Shown here: positions 1 through 6,792 of the stretch, piece after piece
Layout: every line of letters starts with the position of its first letter
Numbering within the stretch: the stretch's first letter is position 1
From: Armatimonadota bacterium
GTDB taxonomy: Bacteria; Armatimonadota; JAAZEB01
Reading direction: 5' to 3'
Assembly (NCBI GenBank): GCA_012841485.1
Contig: DUUU01000223.1
Span: forward strand, 1-16,944
DNA: 16,944 nucleotides
Program-made: the position numbers and the translations under genes
The notes under the pieces: model-generated
Told to the model about the DNA's origin: nothing
Seen by the model: only the letters and a program-made list of their open reading frames with translations
Databases searched by the model: none

Positions 1-1979
1 CGCAGCTCGGGAGTGAAGTGGACCGGCACGAAGCCGACTCCGGGGAGGTTACGCGCGGTGAGCTCGGCGGCAAGGCGCCGCGGCTCAATCCAGGGAGCGC
101 CAATCACCTCGAACGGCGTGTCGGTGCCGCGGCCCATGGAGAGGTTGGCGCTCTCCAGGCAGCAGAGCCCGGGATAGAGCGTGGCGGCGTTCAGCGTGCG
201 CATTGCCGGCGAGGGGTTCACCCACTCCAGGCCGGTTTGGTCCCACCACACCGAGCGGCGCCACCCCTGAACCGGCACCACCTCCAGGTGACACCCGATC
301 TCCACGTTGATCAGCCGGGCTACCTCGCCCACTGTGAGGCCGTGGCGGATCGGGATCGCATAGTAGCCGGCGAAGTTGCGCAGCCGGAGATCCAGGAGGG
401 GGCCCTCGACGTGGCTGCCGGTGATCGGGTTGGGCCGGTCGAGCACGACAAAGCGCAGCCCGTGGCGCGCCGCGGCCTCCATGCACAGGCCCATCGTGCT
501 GATGTAGGTGTAGAAGCGCGCGCCAATATCCTGGATGTCGAAGACGAGGGTCTCCAGACCCTCCAGCCACTCCGGCAGGGGGCTTCTCGTCTCGCCAAAG
601 AGGCTGTAGATCGGCAGGCCCGTCTCTTCATCCTGGCCGGACGAGACTTCCTCATCCAGGCGGCCAGCGATGCCATGCTCGGGGCTGAAGAGCGCCCGGA
701 TCCTGACGCCATGCTCCAGGAGCATCCGCAAGGTGGGCATGCCGTCGGCGCAGCGGCCGGTGTGGTTCGTGATGAGGCCCACGGCCTCTCCGGCCAGCGG
801 CCGGCATCCCTCCTCGCGAAGCAGATCCACCCCAAGGCGCACCTGGAGCGGGTCATGCACGCGGTCTGGCACGATGGCCGCGGCCGGTTGGAGTGCGGCG
901 GCCACCACGTTGCTGACGCGCGAGCGTAGCCGGCGAGCGGTGCGCTCCCGGGTTGGATGCACCACGTTTGTCAGGAGGAGGACGGCCAGCCCCAGATCGC
1001 GGTCGATCCAGAGAGACGTGCCCGTGAAGCCGCTGTGCCCGGCGGATCCCGTCGGCAGCAGGTCGCCGCGGATCGATGCATAGGCCGAGTGGAGGTCGAA
1101 CCCGAATCCACGCGCGCTTCCCAGGCAGGTCGACTGCGGCGCCAGCATCGCGCGCACGCTCAGTGGACTGAGCACGCGCGTGCCCTCCAACTCGCCGTCG
1201 TTGAGCAGCATCTGGCAGTAACGGGCTAGGTCCGAGGCGGTGGAGAAGAGCCCGGCATGCCCGGCGGCGCCGCCCAGCGCCGCCGCGTTCTCATCATGGA
1301 CCTGGCCGCGGAGGGGAGCGCCGCCGCGGAGCTCCGTCGCAGCGCACCGCGCGGCCCAGGAGGCCGGTGGGCAGAAGCAGGTATCGCTCATGCCAAGCGG
1401 CGCGAAGAGGTGGCGTTGGGTGAACTCATCTAGCCGGAGGCCAGAGACGCGCCGGACCACCTCGCCGAGGAGGATGAAGCCGATATCGCTATACTGGAAG
1501 CAACGGCCCACCGGGTGTTCGAGCGGCGTGGCGCAGATTGCGGCGAACCGCTCCTCGGGGGTGGTTTCCTGCTCATAGAAGGGCTTCCAGGCGGGCAGCC
1601 CGGAGCAGTGCGTCAGGAGATGGCGCAGGTCGACCTCGTCCTTGTCCTCGCCCGTGAACTCGGGGATGAACTCCACGACGCGGTCCTGCAGGCGGACCGC
1701 GCCGGCCTCGACCAGCAGCAGGATCGCCGGGGCCGTCGCCACCACTTTCGTCAGCGACGCCAGGTCGAAGAGGGTATCGGGGCGCATCGGCTCGGCGCGT
1801 GGGACCACCTGCGCGTGCCCGAAGGCCCGGTGGAAGACGACGCTCTGCCGGTTGGCGACCAGGGCAACGGCGCCTGGCATCTCGCCCGCAGCAACCGCCT
1901 GCTCGAGAAGCACCGCGAGGCGCTCCAGGCGTTTCTCATCAAACCCCGCCTCTTCAGGAGACTCCTGCCTCACTGCCAT
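1..1979 (-). CDS. Serine hydrolase (beta-lactamase/PBP-like) fused to DUF1343/NamZ exo-N-acetylmuramidase, C-terminus cut by window edge
   Basis: At least 659 codons are open from the ATG at 1979 to the left edge with no stop. An in-frame TAG at 1983-1985, six bases upstream, makes this the first possible start. The N-terminal half is a class C beta-lactamase-type serine hydrolase: SLTK (S75, K78) is the SxxK nucleophile motif, YSD at 163-165 is the YxN equivalent, and HSG at 315-317 replaces KTG. From about residue 385 a second domain begins with LITNHTG (N405), FSPEHG (431-436) and DIQDIGARFYTY (481-492), the signature of DUF1343, whose characterised member NamZ removes terminal MurNAc from peptidoglycan fragments. 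The inferred role is murein turnover or recycling, with the hydrolase acting on a peptide or ester. No signal peptide is visible, unlike secreted NamZ, so cytoplasmic action is possible. It lies 119 bp downstream of the 109-residue unknown and could share its transcript. Confidence 0.9.
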   Translation of the reverse strand, partial: MAVRQESPEEAGFDEKRLERLAVLLEQAVAAGEMPGAVALVANRQSVVFHRAFGHAQVVPRAEPMRPDTLFDLASLTKVVATAPAILLLVEAGAVRLQDRVVEFIPEFTGEDKDEVDLRHLLTHCSGLPAWKPFYEQETTPEERFAAICATPLEHPVGRCFQYSDIGFILLGEVVRRVSGLRLDEFTQRHLFAPLGMSDTCFCPPASWAARCAATELRGGAPLRGQVHDENAAALGGAAGHAGLFSTASDLARYCQMLLNDGELEGTRVLSPLSVRAMLAPQSTCLGSARGFGFDLHSAYASIRGDLLPTGSAGHSGFTGTSLWIDRDLGLAVLLLTNVVHPTRERTARRLRSRVSNVVAAALQPAAAIVPDRVHDPLQVRLGVDLLREEGCRPLAGEAVGLITNHTGRCADGMPTLRMLLEHGVRIRALFSPEHGIAGRLDEEVSSGQDEETGLPIYSLFGETRSPLPEWLEGLETLVFDIQDIGARFYTYISTMGLCMEAAARHGLRFVVLDRPNPITGSHVEGPLLDLRLRNFAGYYAIPIRHGLTVGEVARLINVEIGCHLEVVPVQGWRRSVWWDQTGLEWVNPSPAMRTLNAATLYPGLCCLESANLSMGRGTDTPFEVIGAPWIEPRRLAAELTARNLPGVGFVPVHFTPEL

Positions 1980-2098
1980 CCCCTATCTCTTCCAGGATGC
2001 CTCGCCTGCCGGATGACGCGCCGCGAGCCATCGCGTGGGGCCAGCACAACCACGGCATGGGATCAATTCGCGACAGCAAGAGGGTTTCCTTCTGCGGG

Positions 2099-2428
2099 CT
2101 AGAGCGCGGCGATGCGCTCGCGAGCGCGCGCCAGCACGGCAGGATACTCTTCGTGCGCTCGTGCCATCAGTTCCGCCTGAGTCGCGTGCTCCACCTCGAT
2201 GGAGACGCACGGCTGCGCGAGCTCGACCAGGGCGTCGCGCGTGACCGGCGGGCCGGCATAGGAGGCATACAGCATCAGGAGCGTTGGGCCGAGATCCGCT
2301 AGCAGGGCCTCCGTGAAATCGAACGTCACGACCGAATCGGTGTATTCCGGAAGGTCCGGGACAAACTCGCACCGCGGCGGTTCCAGGGAGAGGACGCGGC
2401 AGCGGATGGTGGGGCGCTCGGGTTTCAT
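2099..2428 (-). CDS. Unknown 109-residue protein translationally coupled to the 2-oxoacid oxidoreductase beta subunit
   Basis: I do not recognise this family. The ATG at 2428 shares its A with the TGA stop of the beta-subunit gene (TGATG overlap), which strongly suggests translational coupling and a working partnership with the oxidoreductase. A longer in-frame reading back to 2503 lies inside the beta gene and is unlikely to be used. The 109-residue product is soluble and acidic towards its end. It has a hydrophobic helix-like segment LLADLGPTLLMLYASYA in the middle and a charged helical C-terminus ending RARERIAAL. It has three scattered cysteines but no CxxC, so it is not a ferredoxin. It is too short and too unlike the known gamma subunit (about 180-200 residues) to be called PorC, although a reduced or diverged replacement cannot be excluded. 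A helper or maturation protein is equally possible. Confidence 0.75.
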   Translation of the reverse strand: MKPERPTIRCRVLSLEPPRCEFVPDLPEYTDSVVTFDFTEALLADLGPTLLMLYASYAGPPVTRDALVELAQPCVSIEVEHATQAELMARAHEEYPAVLARARERIAAL

Positions 2429-3357
2429 CAGGCCGCCACCCATGCGGGCCGTTGCACGCGCTCGCGCTGAGAGCGCTCGCTTCGGAAGCGGAGTTCGGCC
2501 CACTTCTCGTCTAGCTCTTCATGGATCGTGTTGAGGTCGCCCCCGTTAAAGCGTCGCTGGAGGCGCGTGAAACGCTCCAGGGGCAGCATGGCCGGCTCGT
2601 GAGTAATCCGGTAGTGGCGCCCGCCCTCGACCTCGTAGAGGGGGAAGTAGCCGGTCTCCACGGCGAGGCGCGCAAGCTTCACCGAATGCCTGCTCTCGAA
2701 CCCCCAGGTGACGCACGGGGTCAGGATCAGAAGCATGCGGAAGCCTTCCATCTGCCGTGCTTTGAGCACCTTCGATTGGAGGTCTTCCGGATAGGCCGCG
2801 GACGCCGTCGCGACATAGGGCACGCGGTGCGCCGCCATGATCTCCACCAGATCCTTGCGCCGCGTGACCCCGGGCACTTGATCGCCGCGCCGGCCCGTGC
2901 GCGTCTGCGCATCCGGGGGCGTCGCGGACGAGAGGTGGCCCCCCGTGTTCTGATAGCCCTCGTTATCATTGCAGATGACCAGGAGATTGGCGCCGCGCGC
3001 CGCCGCGCCGGAGAGCGAGCCCAGGGCGATATCGTAGCAACAGCCGTCTCCGGCCCAGACGACCACTTTCTCATCGCGGCCCTGGAGCTGGAGGGCACGC
3101 GCCATGCCCTCGGCCTCCGCGAAGGCGCCCGGGAAAAGAGTGTGGACCACTGGAACGCGAGTCGTGGTGGTGTCCGAAGGAGTGAAGTAGAGGCTGGCGC
3201 AGCTCGCGGGCACGAAGTAGATGGCGCGATCGCCCACGGCGTTCAACACCATCCGTAATGCGGTCGTGGAGCCGCACCCCGGGCACGCATTGTGCCCGGG
3301 TGAGAACGCCGTCTCCTGCCGCGGATCCACCTGCAACAACTGGCTCAGTCTTTCCAT
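2428..3357 (-). CDS. 2-oxoacid:acceptor oxidoreductase beta subunit (PorB/PadI-type, TPP-binding)
   Basis: The 309-residue product has the features of the thiamine-diphosphate subunit of pyruvate-type oxidoreductases. CPGCG (C25, C28) with C53 and C215 (in TPCVTWGF) match the four cysteines that hold the proximal [4Fe-4S] cluster. GDG at 103-105 through NDNEGYQNTG at 130-139 is the TPP/Mg binding motif. It would decarboxylate a 2-oxoacid and pass electrons to the cluster. The start was set at the ATG at 3357, where family similarity begins. The frame stays open to 3483, but the extra 42 residues look non-homologous and begin with TTG. The alpha gene lies upstream after a 183-bp gap, and the next gene starts on the stop codon. 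The substrate is undecided among pyruvate, 2-oxoisovalerate, phenylglyoxylate and others. Confidence 0.93.
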   Translation of the reverse strand: MERLSQLLQVDPRQETAFSPGHNACPGCGSTTALRMVLNAVGDRAIYFVPASCASLYFTPSDTTTTRVPVVHTLFPGAFAEAEGMARALQLQGRDEKVVVWAGDGCCYDIALGSLSGAAARGANLLVICNDNEGYQNTGGHLSSATPPDAQTRTGRRGDQVPGVTRRKDLVEIMAAHRVPYVATASAAYPEDLQSKVLKARQMEGFRMLLILTPCVTWGFESRHSVKLARLAVETGYFPLYEVEGGRHYRITHEPAMLPLERFTRLQRRFNGGDLNTIHEELDEKWAELRFRSERSQRERVQRPAWVAA

Positions 3358-3540
3358 CCGCCGCTTCCCCCGGGGCGCTGGCGTCGGGAACTGCTTCTCC
3401 CCGCAGGGGAGTGTTGCCAGCACGCCTGCTAAGCGATTTAGAGGGACATGTGTTGGCGAATGTTTCGCTCTCTGCGCGTGCAAAGTAAGATCGGATCGCG
3501 CGCTGTTCCCGGAAGCTTCTTCTGGCCGGCCCCGAGCGGC
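3358..3540 (-). other. 183-bp gap between alpha and beta subunit genes
   Basis: No convincing gene lies here. The beta reading frame extends through part of it but with unrelated, arginine/proline-rich residues. A small perfect stem-loop, CTCCCC-gca-GGGGAG at 3397-3411, sits about 40 bases ahead of the beta start. It could act as a processing or attenuation site that sets the alpha:beta ratio. There is no clear promoter. Confidence 0.4.
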
Positions 3541-4719
3541 CTAGGCCTCGATCCCGGTGTCCAGGAGAAAGAGCGTGTCGGGGGGATCGGCCTGCTCGCT
3601 GGCGTAATCCAGGGCGCTTTCGAGCAACCCGGGGGGGACGTCGGAGCCGCCCAGGCCGGCGATGAAGGAGTAGACCGTCGCGGGCACGCCACGGGCATGG
3701 AGCGCCAGCCGGATCTCGGACGCGAAGATCCCGCCCAGGCCAGGCGCCAGGTTGCGGTCGATCACGATGACGCGGCGGGCATTGCCCAGGGCAACCCGCA
3801 GAGCCTCGGTGGGGAAGGGCCGAAACGCATGCAGCTTGACCATGCCGACGCGCTCGCCTCGCTCGCGGCGTTGCTCCACGACTTCGCGGATGGTGCCGCA
3901 GATCGTTCCCGCCGAGACCACCACCGTCTCGGCATCCTCCGTGTAGAGGGGGGAGACGCGGCCATAGTAGCGGCCGAAGCGCGTGCCGAACTCCTGCGCG
4001 GCCGAATCGAAGACGGCGGCGGCGCGGCGCACGTCGTGGTGCATGCGCTGGTAGGCGCGGAAGTACTTGGGAGGGGGCATCAGCCCGCCATAGTCGGCCT
4101 GCGGGTCGGGCATCGGGGCCTCACAGCGCATCCGCTCGCCCACAAATTCCGCGGCGGCCTTCTCATCGGGAATGAGGACCTCCTCGGTTTCGTGCGAGAG
4201 GTAGAAGCCGTCGCCGGCCACGAGGACGGGAAGGCAGATCGTCTCGGCAACACGGAATCCGATCAGGATCAGGTCGAGCATCTCCTGGGCGGTTTCGCAG
4301 TAGAACTGCAGCCACCCCGTGTCGCGCATGAAGAGCGTATCGTTCTGCTGGGCGCCCAGGCACCACCCCGGGCCCTTCAGCGCCCGGTTGAAGACGCCCA
4401 TCACGATTGGCAACCGGTTGCCAGCCACCTCCCACAGGACCTCGGACATCAGAACCAGCCCCTGGGAGGCCGTGGCCACGGCGCACCGTTCGCCGGCCCA
4501 CACGACGCCTTGCGCGCCTGCCAGCACGCTGTACTCGCTGTCTCCCTGGATCGTGACGATGCGGTTGCTGCGGCTGAAGGTCTCCATCACCTCCGCCTGG
4601 GGCGTGATGGGATAGGTGTAGGCGATGCGCACCCCCGCCAGCTCGAAGCCAATGGCCATCGCCTGCGCGCCGTTGATCATGCGGGCGGTCTGCCCGTGCC
4701 CCTCACCCACGGCCTTCAC
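3541..4719 (-). CDS. 2-oxoacid:acceptor oxidoreductase alpha subunit (PorA/PadG-type)
   Basis: The product is a 392-residue alpha subunit of the pyruvate:ferredoxin oxidoreductase superfamily. YPITP at 36-40 is the family hallmark of the pyrimidine-binding domain. GDSEYS (E62) follows, then ATASQG, then FNRAL (R112), where the arginine aligns with the residue that binds the substrate carboxylate in PFOR. The next loop, GPGWCLGAQQND, differs from the usual GDHxD pattern, so substrate specificity may be unusual. The start is a GTG at 4719, because GGAGAG lies 5 bases upstream. It overlaps the flavoprotein gene by 17 bp. The internal ATG at residue 14 has no comparable ribosome site. The length matches a stand-alone alpha subunit, so no gamma domain is fused to it. 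Confidence 0.92.
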   Translation of the reverse strand: MKAVGEGHGQTARMINGAQAMAIGFELAGVRIAYTYPITPQAEVMETFSRSNRIVTIQGDSEYSVLAGAQGVVWAGERCAVATASQGLVLMSEVLWEVAGNRLPIVMGVFNRALKGPGWCLGAQQNDTLFMRDTGWLQFYCETAQEMLDLILIGFRVAETICLPVLVAGDGFYLSHETEEVLIPDEKAAAEFVGERMRCEAPMPDPQADYGGLMPPPKYFRAYQRMHHDVRRAAAVFDSAAQEFGTRFGRYYGRVSPLYTEDAETVVVSAGTICGTIREVVEQRRERGERVGMVKLHAFRPFPTEALRVALGNARRVIVIDRNLAPGLGGIFASEIRLALHARGVPATVYSFIAGLGGSDVPPGLLESALDYASEQADPPDTLFLLDTGIEA

Positions 4720-6466
4720 TCGCGCTCTCCGATTCGGGTACCATCGACATAGCCTGACGTGGGCACTCCTCGACGCAGATGCCACACCCTTTGCAGTGAT
4801 CAAGGTCAATCGCGAAGCCCCAATCTGGTCTTTGGAAGACGGACGAGTCGGGGCAGAAGATGAAACAGTTTCCGCACATGTTGCACGTGCCGCAGTTGAA
4901 GCAGCGCCCGGCCTCCTTGAGCGCCTCGTCCGCGTTGAGCGGCAGCGCCACCTCCAGGAAGCCGCTCGCCCGGATCTCCGGGTCCACCTCGCGCGGTCGG
5001 GCGCGCGCGGCCGGAGGGAAATAGTCCAGGTTGATCTCGTCGATGCGCACTTCCGCTCGCGAGGGGATGACGCGCTCCCCGCGGCGGTAGGCGTGGTAAG
5101 CGCGCATCGAGACGACGGGCGAATCGCCCACGGCAATCTGCTCTTCCAGGCCTTCGACAGGGAGCCGGCGCAGCCAGGTGTCGATTCCGATGACCGCTCG
5201 CTTGGCGCTTCCAACGGCCTCGGCGACGCCATACGCACCCGTGATGTCGCCTCCCGCGAAGACGCCGGGCAGGCTGGTCTGGCCCCAGTCACCGACCTGC
5301 AACCGCCGATCGCGCACTAGCGACGCCGGGAGGAAGGAGAGGTCGGCCTCCTGCCCGACGGCATAGAGGAGGCGCGCCGCGCGGATCTCCCGTTCCGGGC
5401 CTTCCCCGATATGGAACCGCGGGGTGCCATCTGAATCCCGGCGCATTGCGCGCACGGGGAGGAGGGTCAGATTCACGCTGTCCCGGGTGGCCTCCACGCG
5501 GGATGGCACCACCCGGTCGAGGATCTCCACACCTTCATGTCGGGCCGCCTCGATCTCCTCGGGATGGGCGGGCATCTCGGTGCGGGCCTCGCCACAGCAG
5601 AGGGTGACTTTATCGGCGCCCAGACGCAACCCGGAGCGGGCGGCATCAATGCCGACATCGCCCCCGCCAATGACTACCACGTGGCCGCTCACGGAGCGTG
5701 CTACCCCAAGCCGGGCCGCGCGCAGAAACGCCACCCCCGACTCGACGCGCGGGTCTTTTGGCAGGGGCACGGAGAGCTGGCGCGCGTGAGAGAGGCCCGG
5801 TGCCAGAAAGAGGGCGTGGTGCGACTGTCGGAGCTGGTCGAAGGAGAGGTCCACTCCGACGCGCACGCCGCAGCGGAACGCCACGCCCATCCGGCGCAAC
5901 CGGTCGATCTCGGTCTCGAGCACCTCGCGGGGCAGGCGGTAGGCGGGAATCCCGTAGGCCAGGATCCCGCCTGGAGCATCATTGGCATCGTAGACGGTGA
6001 CCGGATAGCCGAGGCGAACGAGGTGATAGGCGCACGCCAGGCCCGCGGGCCCGGCGCCGACGATGCCGACGCTCTCCTCGTGAAGCCGTGGCGCAGGCTC
6101 GACGGGCTCGGTATCGCCATACTCGGCGCAGGCGCGCTCAAGGGCGTGGATCGCCACCGGCTGGTCGTAATCGGCGCGGCTGCAGGCATACTCGCAGGGA
6201 TGATGGCAGACGCGCCCGGTGACCGACGGGAAGGGGTTCTCCTCGCGAAGCGCGCGCAGTGCCAGGTCGTAGCGCCCCTTGCTGATCAGGCAGGTGGCCC
6301 AGGCCGTGTCATGGCCGGCGGGACACCCGCGACGGCAGGGAGCATACTTGGCGGCGTAATCATACACGGGGCGCTCGAAACGCTGGTATCCTGTCTTGAT
6401 CGCGCGACTGCTGCGTGCCGTCATATGACGGAGCGGAACAGCATCACCGTCGCCGGTCCTCCCCAT
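4703..6466 (-). CDS. GltD-like FAD/NAD(P) oxidoreductase fused to two-[4Fe-4S] ferredoxin (delta-type) domain
   Basis: The 587-residue electron-transfer protein probably links the oxidoreductase to a pyridine nucleotide. The N-terminus has cysteines C44, C48, C87, C91 and C95 (CRRGC, CHHPCEYAC), as in the FeS domain of glutamate synthase small subunit and PreT-type proteins. GAGPAG at 137-142 binds FAD, GGGDVG at 267-272 the nicotinamide nucleotide, and GVFAGGD at 401-407 is the second FAD motif. The C-terminus is a PorD-like ferredoxin: CxxCxxCxxxCP at 528-539 (with extra C522 and C525) and CxxCxxCxxxCP at 558-569. At 291-300 the usual arginine pair that grips the NADPH phosphate is replaced by G292-E293, hinting at NAD(H). 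The ATG at 6466 has GGAGAG 5 bases upstream; the ATG at 6424 does not. First gene of the cluster; PadH plus PadE in a single chain is the closest functional parallel. Confidence 0.92.
   Translation of the reverse strand: MGRTGDGDAVPLRHMTARSSRAIKTGYQRFERPVYDYAAKYAPCRRGCPAGHDTAWATCLISKGRYDLALRALREENPFPSVTGRVCHHPCEYACSRADYDQPVAIHALERACAEYGDTEPVEPAPRLHEESVGIVGAGPAGLACAYHLVRLGYPVTVYDANDAPGGILAYGIPAYRLPREVLETEIDRLRRMGVAFRCGVRVGVDLSFDQLRQSHHALFLAPGLSHARQLSVPLPKDPRVESGVAFLRAARLGVARSVSGHVVVIGGGDVGIDAARSGLRLGADKVTLCCGEARTEMPAHPEEIEAARHEGVEILDRVVPSRVEATRDSVNLTLLPVRAMRRDSDGTPRFHIGEGPEREIRAARLLYAVGQEADLSFLPASLVRDRRLQVGDWGQTSLPGVFAGGDITGAYGVAEAVGSAKRAVIGIDTWLRRLPVEGLEEQIAVGDSPVVSMRAYHAYRRGERVIPSRAEVRIDEINLDYFPPAARARPREVDPEIRASGFLEVALPLNADEALKEAGRCFNCGTCNMCGNCFIFCPDSSVFQRPDWGFAIDLDHCKGCGICVEECPRQAMSMVPESESASEGRG
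4725..4730 (-). promoter_or_regulatory. Ribosome binding site fixing the GTG start of the alpha subunit
   Basis: On the minus strand GGAGAG lies 5 bases before the GTG at 4719, inside the end of the upstream flavoprotein gene. It supports a coupled GTG start over the later ATG. Confidence 0.6.
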
Positions 6467-6792
6467 GCCAACTCTCCATCCAGCCCCGCGCCGCCATGAG
6501 CCGTGGCAATCGACCGGCGCGTGAGAGGGCGCGCTCCGGCAGGCATGCGGGACGGGCCATCACGGCAGAGATTGCGTCGCCGCTTCCGGGCAGGGTGCCA
6601 GAACGCCTCTGCACTCTTAGAGGGTGCTCACCTCCCGGTTTGTTTCATCGGGAGATCACGGAGTTGTGATGCGAAAATGGGGCGCGATACATCGCGCAAC
6701 TCACCAGTGCCCGGTGGATGCGCGGGGACGCCCGCCCAGGCCCTCCCCTGGCATGGGAGGGCCTGGCGGATGGTGTGCCGGGTGCCGGGCGG
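6467..6792. other. 326-bp spacer between DUF4838 gene and oxidoreductase cluster
   Basis: No gene is supported here. It should hold the promoter of the leftward oxidoreductase cluster, but no minus-strand -10/-35 pair stands out. Visible structure, besides the terminator-like stem listed separately, includes the small palindrome GCGCGAT-ac-ATCGCGC at 6682-6697, a CTCCCG/CGGGAG stem at 6632-6654, and CTCTTAGAG at 6614-6622, which recurs at 9264-9272. The palindromes are possible operator sites, but this is only inference. Confidence 0.4.
6736..6766 (-). terminator. Terminator-like 12-bp perfect stem-loop after the DUF4838 gene
   Basis: CCAGGCCCTCCC at 6736-6747 pairs perfectly with GGGAGGGCCTGG at 6755-6766 around a 7-base loop. 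It begins 27 bases beyond the DUF4838 stop codon in the direction of transcription. There is no T-run on the minus strand after it, so it may be a U-less terminator or an mRNA 3'-end stabiliser rather than a classic intrinsic terminator. Confidence 0.55.

Noticed and set aside
18..929. Plus-strand open frame (303 codons) at the left edge
   Set aside because: The minus strand encodes the NamZ domain through this whole stretch without a stop.
3358..3483. 42-residue N-terminal extension of the beta subunit
   Set aside because: Begins at TTG, has no ribosome site and does not look like the family; the ATG at 3357 fits both family start and context.
3448..4752. Long plus-strand open frame (434 codons) across the alpha subunit gene
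   Set aside because: Antisense shadow of a clearly recognised gene; its histidine/glycine/arginine-rich product has no recognisable motif and no ribosome site.
5537..6499. Plus-strand open frame (320 codons) over the flavoprotein gene
   Set aside because: High GC keeps the opposite frame open; the sense strand carries complete FAD, NAD and FeS motifs.
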